A model generated the notes under the pieces. The model was not told the DNA's origin and ran no database searches. It saw nothing but the letters and a program-made list of their open reading frames with translations. This document shows positions 24,947-38,334 of a stretch of 64,000 nucleotides of DNA, one piece after another. Position 1 is the first letter of the stretch. Each line of letters starts with the position of its first letter. Source of the DNA: Mycobacterium dioxanotrophicus (GTDB lineage: Bacteria; Actinomycetota; Actinomycetes; Mycobacteriales; Mycobacteriaceae); contig NZ_CP020809.1 of NCBI RefSeq assembly GCF_002157835.1, positions 1,550,001 to 1,614,000 on the forward strand. The letters run 5' to 3'. Position numbers and translations under genes: made by a program.

Positions 24947-26130
24947 GAGATGACCAGTGTCTCCTGCTGCGCCGCCGCGAGTTGCCGCGCCCGGTTGTCG
25001 CCGTGGAACCAGAAGTAGGAGCCTGGTTTTGCAGCCTCGCGACGGATGGCCCACAGCGTGGCTCGGCACACCCGCTCCTTGACGTACGCACCGGTACGGC
25101 CGCCCACGAAGGCCTTGCGTGGGCTGTCGTCGGCGTGGCAGAACTGCACGGTGCCCAGGCTGCGCCCGACGCTGACGCACTGCCCGGCGAACGCCTGGTT
25201 GATCACCGCGGGTTCGGTGCCGTTGATCCGTGCCAGCACGGTGTTGGCGGCCTGGATGCCCAGCGGTCCGGCGGACTGGCAGCTCATCCGCAGCGGGATG
25301 CCCGATGGTGACGCGGCGTCCCCGGCGGCGACGACGCACGGATCGTCCACGCTGGTGAGGGTTTCGTCGGTGCGCAGCCGGCCCAGTTCATCGGTCGTCA
25401 GGCCGCTGGCGGCGGCCAGGCCGGGCACCCCGAAGCCGGTGGTCCACACCGTCACGGCACTGGGCAGTCGGTTCCCGTCGGCCATCACCACGGCATCCGG
25501 CTCGACGGCGGCGACCAGGATGTCGGGCCCGTCGATGATCGACACGCCCTGCCGGGTCAGCGCTTTGACCACCGAACGGCGGCCGGATTCACCCAGCGAG
25601 GCGCCGACGACATCGGTGACCAGGGTGACGGAGCGGCCCGCCTCGGCGAACTCCGCGGCGGCCTCGATGCCGGTCAGCCCGCCGCCCACGACGACGATCG
25701 GCGCCCCGAGCGCGACGTCCTGCGGCCGGCTGCGCAGCCGGGTGGCCTGCTCGAATTCGCTGAGTGGATAAGCGAATTCGGCAGCGCCCGGCACCGCAGC
25801 CGGCACGCCGGCGGTGCTGCCAACGGCGTACAGCAGGTAGTCGTAGTCGAGCGTGTCGCCGGAGGTGAGGTACACCCGGTGGGCGGCCGCGTCGATGCGC
25901 TCGGCGCCGTCGACGAGCAGCCGCACCCGGTCGCCCAGCAGGGTGTCGTAGGCCTCGGTGGCATCGTCGTTGCCCGCCGCCAGTTGGTGCAGGCGAATCC
26001 GTTCGACGAACCGCGGTCGCGGGTTGACCAGAGTCACGTCGACGCCCGCGTCGCCCTGCAACCGGTTGGCGGCCAGCACCCCGGCGTAGCCGCCGCCGAT
26101 CACTGCGACGCGGATGTTCTGGACGGTCAT
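24943..26130 (-). CDS. FAD-dependent NAD(P)H oxidoreductase (NDH-2-like)
   Basis: A 395-residue two-dinucleotide-binding-domain flavoprotein. The FAD site is VAVIGGGYAGVLAANRL at residues ~8-24, and the NAD(P)H site is IVVVGGGLTGIEAAAEFAE near 145-165. The second FAD motif is CVVAAGDAA. It resembles type II NADH dehydrogenases and rubredoxin-reductase-like enzymes, and lacks the redox-active CxxxxC. It is the usual oxidoreductase target of ECF41 sigma factors, and a good ECF41 promoter lies 33 bp upstream of its start. The electron acceptor is unknown. Confidence 0.85.
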   Translation of the reverse strand: MTVQNIRVAVIGGGYAGVLAANRLQGDAGVDVTLVNPRPRFVERIRLHQLAAGNDDATEAYDTLLGDRVRLLVDGAERIDAAAHRVYLTSGDTLDYDYLLYAVGSTAGVPAAVPGAAEFAYPLSEFEQATRLRSRPQDVALGAPIVVVGGGLTGIEAAAEFAEAGRSVTLVTDVVGASLGESGRRSVVKALTRQGVSIIDGPDILVAAVEPDAVVMADGNRLPSAVTVWTTGFGVPGLAAASGLTTDELGRLRTDETLTSVDDPCVVAAGDAASPSGIPLRMSCQSAGPLGIQAANTVLARINGTEPAVINQAFAGQCVSVGRSLGTVQFCHADDSPRKAFVGGRTGAYVKERVCRATLWAIRREAAKPGSYFWFHGDNRARQLAAAQQETLVIS

Positions 26131-26162
26131 GGTGTCTCCTCTCGAAGGGCTTGTGCCCTCAA

Positions 26163-26189
26163 GACACCGCGCGCGCCCGGTTTGTGACA
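26163..26189 (-). promoter_or_regulatory. ECF41-type promoter
   Basis: Read on the minus strand, TGTCACA (26189-26183) is followed after exactly 16 bp by TGTC (26166-26163). The published ECF41 consensus is TGTCACA, 16-17 bp, CGTC. It lies 33 bp upstream of the oxidoreductase start, ahead of a GAGAGGAG ribosome-binding site, so the sigma factor should drive its own operon. Confidence 0.8.
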
Positions 26190-26220
26190 GCCCGGTCCGC
26201 GATGTGGCTCAGATCACTCG

Positions 26221-29126
<2,906 letters not shown>

Positions 29127-29151
29127 CGGGGCATCACTCTATGGTGTTGCT

Positions 29152-30006
29152 GTGAGTTCCAAACGCTCAGGCAGGGAGAAGCCGCCCGCGCCGGAACCTC
29201 TGGCGCCCCTCGTCGATGCCCATACCCACCTTGACTCGTGCGGTGCCGAGACCGCGGACGACGTGCACGCCATTGTCGACCGTGCGGCCGCCGTCGGCGT
29301 GCAGAAGGTGGTCACCATCGCCGATGACCTCGCCTCGGCGCACTGGGTGGCCGGTGCCGCGGTAGCCGACGACCGGGTGTACGGGGCGGTCGCGCTGCAT
29401 CCCACGCGTGCCAATGCGCTGACCGACGAGGCAAAAGCGGATCTGGAGCGGCTGGCGTCCCATCCGCGCGTGGTCGCCGTGGGCGAGACGGGGATAGATC
29501 TGTACTGGCCCGGCAAGGTGGACGGCTGCGCCACGCCCGCAGAGCAGCGGGAGGGCTTCGCCTGGCACATCGACCTGGCGAAACGGACCGGCAAGCCGCT
29601 GATGATCCACAACCGCGACGCCGACGCCGAGGTTCTCGACGTGCTGGCCGCCGAGGGTGCGCCCGAAACTGTGATCTTCCACTGTTTTTCGTCGGGTCCC
29701 GAGATGGCGCGCACATGCATCGACGCGGGCTGGATTTTGAGTCTGTCCGGCACGGTCAGCTTCAAAAACGCTGTTGACCTGCAGGAAGCTGCTCGGCTGA
29801 TCCCGCGGGGGCAGATGCTGGTCGAGACCGACGCGCCATTCCTGACTCCGCATCCCTATCGCGGCGCGCCGAACGAGCCCTATTGCCTGCCATACACTGT
29901 CCGGGCATTGGCAAAGCTGCTTGACCGGCCCGAGCAGGACTTGGCGGCCGAGACGGCAACCACTGCGACCCGGGTGTACGGGCTGGACGAGAGTTGCCGT
30001 ATATAG
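29152..30006 (+). CDS. tatD: TatD-family metal-dependent DNase
   Basis: A 284-residue TIM-barrel hydrolase. Metal ligands are visible as DAHTHLDSC, GETGIDLYW (Glu), PLMIHNRDAD (His), IFHCFSS (His) and VETDAPFLTP (Asp). GTG 29152 is chosen because the earlier in-frame start overlaps metG and adds a non-homologous stretch. The family acts as a 3'-5' exonuclease in DNA repair or turnover. It matches Rv1008, just upstream of rpfB. Confidence 0.92.
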   Translation: MSSKRSGREKPPAPEPLAPLVDAHTHLDSCGAETADDVHAIVDRAAAVGVQKVVTIADDLASAHWVAGAAVADDRVYGAVALHPTRANALTDEAKADLERLASHPRVVAVGETGIDLYWPGKVDGCATPAEQREGFAWHIDLAKRTGKPLMIHNRDADAEVLDVLAAEGAPETVIFHCFSSGPEMARTCIDAGWILSLSGTVSFKNAVDLQEAARLIPRGQMLVETDAPFLTPHPYRGAPNEPYCLPYTVRALAKLLDRPEQDLAAETATTATRVYGLDESCRI

Positions 30007-32123
<2,117 letters not shown>

Positions 32124-32139
32124 GCCTCACAACGACATC

Positions 32140-32176
32140 AGACGGGTCGCTCATCTCCGCGGTGAGCGACCCGTCT
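32140..32176. terminator. Bidirectional hairpin between ksgA and the permease gene
   Basis: The perfect 14-bp stem AGACGGGTCGCTCA/TGAGCGACCCGTCT with a 9-nt loop lies between two convergent genes (stops at 32123 and 32188). It is followed by GTCGTTTCG on the plus strand and GATGTCGTTG on the minus strand, weak tails typical of mycobacterial terminators. It would end both transcripts. Confidence 0.8.
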
Positions 32177-32187
32177 GTCGTTTCGGG

Positions 32188-33690
32188 CTACGGATCTGCT
32201 CTGCGGTTCTCGTCCAGGAATTCGTCCATGAGCGGGGTCTCGGCGACGACGGGGTAGTTGCCGGTGACACCGATGCGCTCGGCGGCCAATTGCATGACCC
32301 TGCCGCGCACCAGATACCAGCCGACGATAAGGGCCGGGACGATCACCACCAGGGCGACCAGGTTCCAATAATTCTCGTAGCACATCAGGCCGGTGACCAC
32401 CGCCAGGAAGGCCAGGGTGGCGTAGCTCGTGTAGGGCGTACCGAACAGCCGGAACGCAGGCCTCGCCAACAGCCCGCGTTTGGACCAGCGGTACAGCTGG
32501 ATCTGACAGATCACGATGGTGGCCCACGAGGCGATGATGCCGAGCGCCGACAGGTCCAGCGCTATGTTGAATGCTTCCGAGGGCACCACCATGTTGAGGA
32601 AGACGCCGAGCACGGTGAACACACCCGTCAGCGCGATACCGGCGAACGGGACGCCGCGCCTGGTCATCTTCGCGGTGAACTGCGGGGCACTGCCGTTCAT
32701 CGCCATCGACCGCAGGATGCGTCCGGTGGAGTAGAGGCCGGCGTTCAGGCTCGACAGCGCGGCGGTGAGCACCACGAAGTTCATGATGTCGCCGGCTGCG
32801 GGCACACCGATCTTGGAGAAGAACGTGACGAACGGGCTGGTGCCCTGCTGATAGGCGGTGTAGGGCAGCAGCAGTGCGAGCAAGATGAGTGAGCCGACGT
32901 AGAACACGGCGATGCGGACCACCACCGAGTTGATCGCGCGCGGCATGACCTTTGCGGGGTGCTCCGTCTCACCGGCGGCTGTGCCGACCAATTCCACTGC
33001 AGCGTAGGCGAATATCACGCCGGAGGTGACGATCACGAGTTGCAGTACACCGTTGGGCAGCAAGCCGCCGTTGTCGGCGATGACCGAGAACCCGGTGTTC
33101 TGTCCTTCCACCCTGAACCGCCCCGCCAGGAACACGATGCCGACCACCAGAAAGGTCACCAGTGCCACGACCTTGATCAGCGCGGCCCAAAACTCCATCT
33201 CCCCAAACACTTTGACCGAGATCATGTTCACGGTCAGCACGATCACCAGCGCGATCAGCGCGATGGTCCACTGCGGGATGGCCTTGAACGCGCCCCAGTA
33301 GTGCATGTAGAGCGCGATCGCGGTGACATCGACGATCGAGGTGCAGGCCCAGTTGAAGAAGTACATCCAACCCGCCACGTACGCGGCCTTCTCGCCGAGG
33401 AACTCGCGGGCATAAGACACGAATGATCCTGACGAAGGCCGGTGCAGCACAAGCTCACCCAGCGCCCGCAGGATGAAGAACACGAACAGCCCGCACACGC
33501 CGTAGACGATGAACAACCCAGGTCCGGCGGTATGGAGCCGTCCGCCCGCGCCCATGAAGAGGCCGGTACCGATGGCTCCGCCTATGGCGATCATCTGAAG
33601 CTGTCGCGGTTTGAGCCCTTTGTGATACCCCTCGTCCTCGCGAGCGAGTCCAGACGGGTCGTGGTCGGTGGTGGATGGCGCGGATGACAT
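32188..33690 (-). CDS. ansP: APC-family amino acid permease, L-asparagine permease type
   Basis: A 500-residue transporter with 12 predicted helices. The N-terminal segment [35 protein letters not shown] in helix 1 and [19 protein letters not shown] in helix 3 closely follow mycobacterial AnsP proteins; [22 protein letters not shown] is the usual loop. The substrate asparagine is inferred from this similarity; related permeases carry GABA or aromatic amino acids. It lies 79 bp downstream of the kinase gene on the same strand. This gene and the kinase separate ksgA from ispE, which are neighbours in M. tuberculosis. Confidence 0.85.
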   Translation of the reverse strand: MSSAPSTTDHDPSGLAREDEGYHKGLKPRQLQMIAIGGAIGTGLFMGAGGRLHTAGPGLFIVYGVCGLFVFFILRALGELVLHRPSSGSFVSYAREFLGEKAAYVAGWMYFFNWACTSIVDVTAIALYMHYWGAFKAIPQWTIALIALVIVLTVNMISVKVFGEMEFWAALIKVVALVTFLVVGIVFLAGRFRVEGQNTGFSVIADNGGLLPNGVLQLVIVTSGVIFAYAAVELVGTAAGETEHPAKVMPRAINSVVVRIAVFYVGSLILLALLLPYTAYQQGTSPFVTFFSKIGVPAAGDIMNFVVLTAALSSLNAGLYSTGRILRSMAMNGSAPQFTAKMTRRGVPFAGIALTGVFTVLGVFLNMVVPSEAFNIALDLSALGIIASWATIVICQIQLYRWSKRGLLARPAFRLFGTPYTSYATLAFLAVVTGLMCYENYWNLVALVVIVPALIVGWYLVRGRVMQLAAERIGVTGNYPVVAETPLMDEFLDENRRADP

Positions 33691-33769
33691 CGTGCCGACG
33701 TTAGCTGCGGCGCGTGCCGCGGTAACGCGGTTGGCGTAAAACGTATGTTAAGTACGGTTACGTTCGGTG

Positions 33770-34633
33770 TTACCGCAGTGCCCTGGTGATCAGTTTCATG
33801 AACTCTGTGCACGAGTCATAGCGCATATCAGGTCTTTTCGCCATCGCCTTGGCCAGAATGGAGTCGACCGCGTGTGGTATCCACGAGACTTGGCGGGAGA
33901 TCCGCGGCGGCGGGGAATGTAACTGGTGATCGACCAATCCCATCGCGGTGTTTGCGGTGAAGGGCGGCGATCCGGTCAGCATCTCGATGGCCGTGCACGC
34001 CAACGAATATTGGTCGGTGGCTGCCGAAGGTGCTCTCCCGCTGAGCAGTTCGGGCGCCGAGTACGGCAACGAGGCCTGCACCTGGGCGCGCGGCTCTCGG
34101 AACTGGCGCGTGATGCGCTTGGCGGGGTCGAGCGTGAGGCGTCCGCCGTCGTGGGCCAGCCGGATGGCCACGTCTTCCGAAACCGAGTGTGCCACCCCGA
34201 AATCGATCAGCACTGCTCGCGAAAAAGGGTTGTCCACAAGGATATTCGATGGTTTGACATCGCAGTGCACGATCCCGCACCGGTGCGCGTGGTCGAGCGT
34301 GGCCGCGATCTGAGTCAAGGCCGTGAGCCGGTCGCTCGTCATCGCCAGCCCGCCGATGGTGCCGCCGTCGACCAGTTCCATGGCCAGCCAGACCTGGCTC
34401 GCGGCGTAGACCCTGACGATGTTGGGGTGCGTGAGCCTGCGGGCGAAGTCGAACTCGCGCTGCAGCCGCGCCAGCTGATCGGGCCTGCGGTGCGATTCAT
34501 TGAGGATCTTCAGTGCGACGACGGCGCCATCGGGATCGTGAGCGCGATACACCACGGCCCAGCCGCCGCGGCCGAGGACCTCGTCGACCTCGTATTCCGC
34601 GATGGACCCTTCACCGGGTGACACCACTGTCAC
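33770..34633 (-). CDS. Soluble Ser/Thr protein kinase, HCD type
   Basis: A 287-residue Hanks-type kinase consisting only of the kinase domain: GRGGWAVVYRA (glycine loop), VVALKIL (ATP Lys), IVHCDVKPSNILVD (catalytic loop), VLIDFGVAH (DFG) and SYSAPELL-like ASLPYSAPELLSG. The HRD arginine is replaced by cysteine, so it is a non-RD kinase that may not need activation-loop phosphorylation. No transmembrane or extracellular sensor domain is present. The probable start is GTG 34633, with in-frame GTG codons at 34627 and 34624 as alternatives. It is divergent from ispE with 43 bp between starts. Confidence 0.88.
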   Translation of the reverse strand: MTVVSPGEGSIAEYEVDEVLGRGGWAVVYRAHDPDGAVVALKILNESHRRPDQLARLQREFDFARRLTHPNIVRVYAASQVWLAMELVDGGTIGGLAMTSDRLTALTQIAATLDHAHRCGIVHCDVKPSNILVDNPFSRAVLIDFGVAHSVSEDVAIRLAHDGGRLTLDPAKRITRQFREPRAQVQASLPYSAPELLSGRAPSAATDQYSLACTAIEMLTGSPPFTANTAMGLVDHQLHSPPPRISRQVSWIPHAVDSILAKAMAKRPDMRYDSCTEFMKLITRALR

Positions 34634-34676
34634 AGCATAGGTTCGGTGACGGTTTGCCGTCCTCAGAGATAGTGTC

Positions 34677-35651
34677 GTGGCCGTGTCCGCATCCGACGGC
34701 AGTACCGCATCCGAATGGGTCCCCACCGGGTCGGTCACCGTGCGTGTGCCCGGCAAGGTCAATCTGTACCTCGCGGTCGACGACCTGCGTGAGGACGGCT
34801 ATCACGAGCTGACCACGGTCTTTCATGCGGTATCGCTGACCGACGAAGTCACCGTGCGCAACGCCGACATGCTGTCGGTGACCATGTCGGGTGAAGGTGT
34901 CGAGGCGCTGCCCACCGACGAGCGCAACCTGGCCTGGCGGGCCGCCGTACTGCTGGCCGACCACGTCGGCCGCGCGCCCGACGTCGCCATCGCGATCGAC
35001 AAGTCCATCCCGGTGGCCGGTGGCATGGCGGGCGGCAGTGCCGACGCGGCAGGTGTGCTGGTGGCGATGAACACGCTGTGGGAGCTCGGGGTGCCGCGGC
35101 GTGATCTGCATGCGCTCGCCGCCCGGCTGGGCAGCGACGTGCCCTTCGCGTTGCACGGCGGGACGGCGCTGGGCAGTGGGCGCGGTGAGGAACTGGCCAC
35201 GGTGCTGGCCCGCAACACCTTCCACTGGGTGCTGGCATTCGCCCATCGCGGCTTGTCCACGCCGAAGGTGTTCGGAGAACTGGACCGGCTGCGTGCCGAC
35301 GCCAGCCGCGACGAGCCGCCCCGGGCCGAGGAACCCGAACCCGTGCTGGCGGCACTGGCCTCGGGGGACGCGGCGGAACTGGCGTCGCTGCTGGGCAACG
35401 ATCTGCAGCCGGCGGCGTTGAGCCTGTACCCGGAGCTCCGGCGCACCTTGCGGGCCGGCGTCGAGGCGGGGGCGCTGGCCGGCATCGTCTCGGGTTCCGG
35501 GCCGACCTGCGCGTTCCTGTGCGCGTCTGCGACCGCCGCGGTCGATGTGGGCGCGCAATTGGCGGGTGCAGGGGTGTGCCGTACGGTGCGGGTGACCAGT
35601 GGCCCGGTCCATGGGGCGCGGGTGGTGCCTGCGCCGTCGGCGTCGGTGTGA
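34677..35651 (+). CDS. ispE: 4-diphosphocytidyl-2-C-methyl-D-erythritol kinase
   Basis: A 324-residue GHMP kinase of the MEP isoprenoid pathway. The N-terminal [24 protein letters not shown], the ATP-binding loop [19 protein letters not shown] and the C-terminal [13 protein letters not shown] are all present. GTG 34677 or GTG 34683 are the possible starts. It matches Rv1011 but is here separated from ksgA by two minus-strand genes and must have its own promoter in the 43-bp divergent gap. Confidence 0.94.
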   Translation: MAVSASDGSTASEWVPTGSVTVRVPGKVNLYLAVDDLREDGYHELTTVFHAVSLTDEVTVRNADMLSVTMSGEGVEALPTDERNLAWRAAVLLADHVGRAPDVAIAIDKSIPVAGGMAGGSADAAGVLVAMNTLWELGVPRRDLHALAARLGSDVPFALHGGTALGSGRGEELATVLARNTFHWVLAFAHRGLSTPKVFGELDRLRADASRDEPPRAEEPEPVLAALASGDAAELASLLGNDLQPAALSLYPELRRTLRAGVEAGALAGIVSGSGPTCAFLCASATAAVDVGAQLAGAGVCRTVRVTSGPVHGARVVPAPSASV

Positions 35652-35692
35652 TATCGGCGCGGTGTGACTCAGGACTCAATTCTCGCGTTGGT

Positions 35693-35721
35693 TTGGCAGC
35701 TACTTAAGAGTCTCATAAGAT
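35693..35721 (+). promoter_or_regulatory. SigA-type promoter for the acyl-AMP ligase gene
   Basis: TTGGCA (35693-35698) and TAAGAT (35716-35721) are separated by 17 bp, a near-ideal housekeeping promoter. It would start transcription near 35728, leaving a leader of about 215 nt before the GTG at 35945. The 293-bp gap after ispE otherwise holds no convincing gene; a 73-codon open frame at 35727-35948 lacks an RBS. Confidence 0.6.
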
Positions 35722-35944
35722 GACCGATGGTGATTGCCAGCGATGATGCATCGTCGCCCGTCGTGCTCGGCGGGCGGTTGACTTGCGGCCTGCCGCCGAC
35801 GGCATCACCTAACCGAGACATAACCGCTGCCCAAATGTGTGCGCGCGCCTTCACACTGGCGTCGGACATCAGGCGGAGCATGGAAACCCGGGCGCTGTAT
35901 CCCATGTCACCGGCGCTGCGGCTCCGGAAGCCGAGGAGGTCGTC

Positions 35945-37579
35945 GTGAGCAGATTCACCGACAAGATGTACCGCAACGCCCATGAGAGCGATCGCGGCAT
36001 GGTCACCGGCGAGCCGCACGAGCCCGTCCGGCACACCTGGCTAGAGGTTCACGAGCGGGCCCGCCGCATCGCAGGCGGACTCGCCGCGGCAGGCATCGGA
36101 CACGGCGCTGCGATCGGCGTGCTGGCCGGCTACCCGGTGGAGATCGCGCCGACGGCGCAGGGCGTGTGGATGCGCGGCGCGAGCCTCACCATGCTGCACC
36201 AGCCGACGCCGCGGACCGACCTGGCGGTGTGGGCCGAAGACACCATGAACGTCATCGGCATGATCGAGGCCACGGCCGTCATCGTCGCCGAGCCGTTCCT
36301 CGTCGCCATCCCGGTGCTCGAAGAAAAGGGCATCAAGGTGCTCACGGTGGCCGATCTGCTGGCCGCCGAGCCGATCGACCCGATCGAGACCGGCGAGGAC
36401 GACCTGGCCCTCATGCAGCTGACCTCCGGGTCGACCGGGTCGCCCAAGGCCGTGCAGATCACCCACCGCAACATCCACTCCAACGCCGAGGCCATGTTCA
36501 TCGGCGCGCAGTACGACGTCGACAAAGACGTCATGGTGAGCTGGCTGCCCTGCTTCCACGACATGGGCATGGTCGGCTTCCTGACCATCCCGATGTACTT
36601 CGGCGCCGAGCTGGTCAAGGTCACGCCGATGGACTTCCTGCGTGACACGCTGCTGTGGGCCAAGCTCATCGACAAGTACAAGGGCACCATGACCGCGGCG
36701 CCCAACTTCGCCTACGCGCTGTTCGCCAAGCGGCTGCGCAAGCAGGCCGAGCCGGGCCAGTTCGACCTGTCCACGCTGCGTTTCGCGCTGTCCGGTGCCG
36801 AGCCCGTTGATCCCGCTGACGTCGAGGACCTGCTCGACGCGGGCAAGCCGTTCGGGCTGGCGCCCGGGGCAATCCTGCCGGCGTACGGCATGGCCGAGAC
36901 CACGCTCGCGGTGTCGTTCTCCGAGTGCAACGCCGGTCTGGTGGTCGACGAGGTCGACGCCGACCTGCTGGCGGCGCTGCGCCGCGCCGTGCCCGCCACC
37001 AAGGGCAACACGCGGCGGCTGGCGACGCTCGGCCCGCTGCTGACCGATCTCGAAGCCCGGGTGGTCGACGAGAACGGCGACGTGATGCCTGCCCGCGGCG
37101 TGGGCGTCATCGAGCTGCGCGGCGAGTGCGTCACTCCGGGTTACGTCACCATGGGCGGATTCCTGCCGGCCCAGGACGAGAACGGCTGGTATGACACCGG
37201 CGATCTCGGCTACCTGACCGACGAGGGACACGTCGTGGTCTGTGGCCGCGTCAAGGACGTCATCATCATGGCCGGCCGCAATATCTACCCGACCGACATC
37301 GAGCGGGCCGCCGGTCGTGTCGACGGCGTGCGCACCGGATGTGCGGTCGCAGTGCGGCTGGACGCCGGGCACTCGCGGGAGACCTTCGCCGTCGCCGTGG
37401 AATCCAACGCCTGGCAGGATCCGGCCGAGGTACGCCGTATCGAGCACCAGGTCGCCCACGAGGTCGTCACCGAGGTCGACGTGCGGCCGCGCAACGTCGT
37501 CGTGCTCGGGCCGGGCACCATCCCGAAGACGTCGTCGGGCAAGCTCCGCCGCGCCAACTCCGTTTCGCTGGTCACCTAG
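35945..37579 (+). CDS. pks16: Fatty-acyl-AMP ligase / acyl-CoA synthetase (Pks16/FadD family)
   Basis: A 544-residue adenylate-forming enzyme. The P-loop [18 protein letters not shown], the [12 protein letters not shown] segment, the YGMAETT motif, [25 protein letters not shown] and the C-terminal [11 protein letters not shown] lysine motif are complete. [14 protein letters not shown] and the substrate-pocket pattern fit the FAAL-like branch linked to Rv1013 (named pks16 despite lacking PKS domains). GTG 35945 has GAGGAGG 5 nt upstream. The stop lies within a short tandem repeat. The fatty acid and acceptor are unknown. Confidence 0.88.
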   Translation: MSRFTDKMYRNAHESDRGMVTGEPHEPVRHTWLEVHERARRIAGGLAAAGIGHGAAIGVLAGYPVEIAPTAQGVWMRGASLTMLHQPTPRTDLAVWAEDTMNVIGMIEATAVIVAEPFLVAIPVLEEKGIKVLTVADLLAAEPIDPIETGEDDLALMQLTSGSTGSPKAVQITHRNIHSNAEAMFIGAQYDVDKDVMVSWLPCFHDMGMVGFLTIPMYFGAELVKVTPMDFLRDTLLWAKLIDKYKGTMTAAPNFAYALFAKRLRKQAEPGQFDLSTLRFALSGAEPVDPADVEDLLDAGKPFGLAPGAILPAYGMAETTLAVSFSECNAGLVVDEVDADLLAALRRAVPATKGNTRRLATLGPLLTDLEARVVDENGDVMPARGVGVIELRGECVTPGYVTMGGFLPAQDENGWYDTGDLGYLTDEGHVVVCGRVKDVIIMAGRNIYPTDIERAAGRVDGVRTGCAVAVRLDAGHSRETFAVAVESNAWQDPAEVRRIEHQVAHEVVTEVDVRPRNVVVLGPGTIPKTSSGKLRRANSVSLVT

Positions 37580-37605
37580 TCGCGTTCGCTGGTCACCTAG
37601 CCGCG
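37564..37605. repeat. 2 x 21-bp tandem repeat across the pks16 stop codon
   Basis: Unit 37564-37584 and unit 37585-37605 (beginning TTCGCTGGTCACCTAG) are identical at 20 of 21 positions. The first unit contains the last codons and TAG stop of pks16; the second repeats them just after it. It abuts palindromic repeat family 2. Confidence 0.85.
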
Positions 37606-37664
37606 CGAGCAGACGCTGAGGTACGCGACACGCCGGTGTTCGGGTGCCGCCAGGTCTGTTCGCG
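37604..37664. repeat. Palindromic repeat, family 2 copy A
   Basis: The terminal arms CGCGAGCAGAC (37604-37614) and GTCTGTTCGCG (37654-37664) pair with one mismatch. The core includes AGGTACGCGACACGCCG and TTCGGGTGCC, which recur in reverse orientation at 39373-39434. The element ends 4 bp before the stop of the next minus-strand gene. Confidence 0.8.
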
Positions 37665-37668
37665 GTGG

Positions 37669-38223
37669 CTAGTGAGGCTGTTCGTGGGGTGACCGCGTCG
37701 CCGCATCCTGCTCGATGCGGTCGTAGACCTGCCACCAGATGAGCTCGTGGTCGACGACCGAGATCTCACGCCGTGCCAGCCGCTCGTCGGCGTCGATGAG
37801 CCGGGCCGCCGCGGTGGCCAGCCGGTCACGCGCAGCCAGGGAGAGCGGCTCGTCGTATCCGGCCATCGTGATGGCGACGATGGTGTGGACCTGTCTGCGG
37901 GCCTCACCGGCCATGGTGACGATGACGACACCGGCTACCAACGGCACTGCCGTGGACACCGCCAATGCTGTCCACGGTGTGAGCAGCGTGGGGGACAGCC
38001 ACGCCTCGCACTGCAACCACAGCAGCATCCCCCACAGTGGCCAGCCCCGCGCGGCGCGAATCCACCGGCGGTCGCTCGTACTGAGGCCGGGCGGGAAGAC
38101 CACCAGCCGGTAGTGGACGATGCCGAATCGGCCCGGACGGACGTCGATCGAACCCCATACCCGATCCCCGTCGAGCAGCCGGGCTACGCAGCGGCGCAGC
38201 GGGTGCGAGCGCATGATGCCCAT
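37669..38223 (-). CDS. Conserved membrane-associated protein
   Basis: A 184-residue protein with a basic N-terminus (RSHPLRRCVARLLDGDRVWGSIDVRPGRFGIVHYRLVVFPPG), two hydrophobic stretches around residues 62-100 (WPLWGMLLWLQCEAWL and TALAVSTAVPLVAGVVIVTMAG) and a C-terminal soluble helical region with WWQVYDRI. I recognise the layout from mycobacterial hypothetical membrane proteins but know no function. Starts at 38223 or 38214 are both possible. It is divergent from the QueG-like gene. Confidence 0.65.
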   Translation of the reverse strand: MGIMRSHPLRRCVARLLDGDRVWGSIDVRPGRFGIVHYRLVVFPPGLSTSDRRWIRAARGWPLWGMLLWLQCEAWLSPTLLTPWTALAVSTAVPLVAGVVIVTMAGEARRQVHTIVAITMAGYDEPLSLAARDRLATAAARLIDADERLARREISVVDHELIWWQVYDRIEQDAATRSPHEQPH

Positions 38224-38302
38224 ACTTCGGGTCTACCCCTATTTGGTCGGTAGGCACAGGGCTCCAAACGCTTTCTTGACGTCTTGTTCGGAAGGTCTTT
38301 GC

Positions 38303-38334
38303 GCATCTGAGTATAGGTAACTATACTTAGATGC
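38303..38334. promoter_or_regulatory. 32-bp inverted repeat abutting a start codon
   Basis: GCATCTGAGTATAG (38303-38316) and CTATACTTAGATGC (38321-38334) pair at 13 of 14 positions around GTAA. The core AGTATAG/CTATACT is perfect. The next base is the A of the ATG at 38335, so there is no room for a Shine-Dalgarno site. It looks like a strong dimeric-repressor operator over a leaderless promoter (TATACT-like -10 inside), or an mRNA hairpin sequestering the start. Confidence 0.7.
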
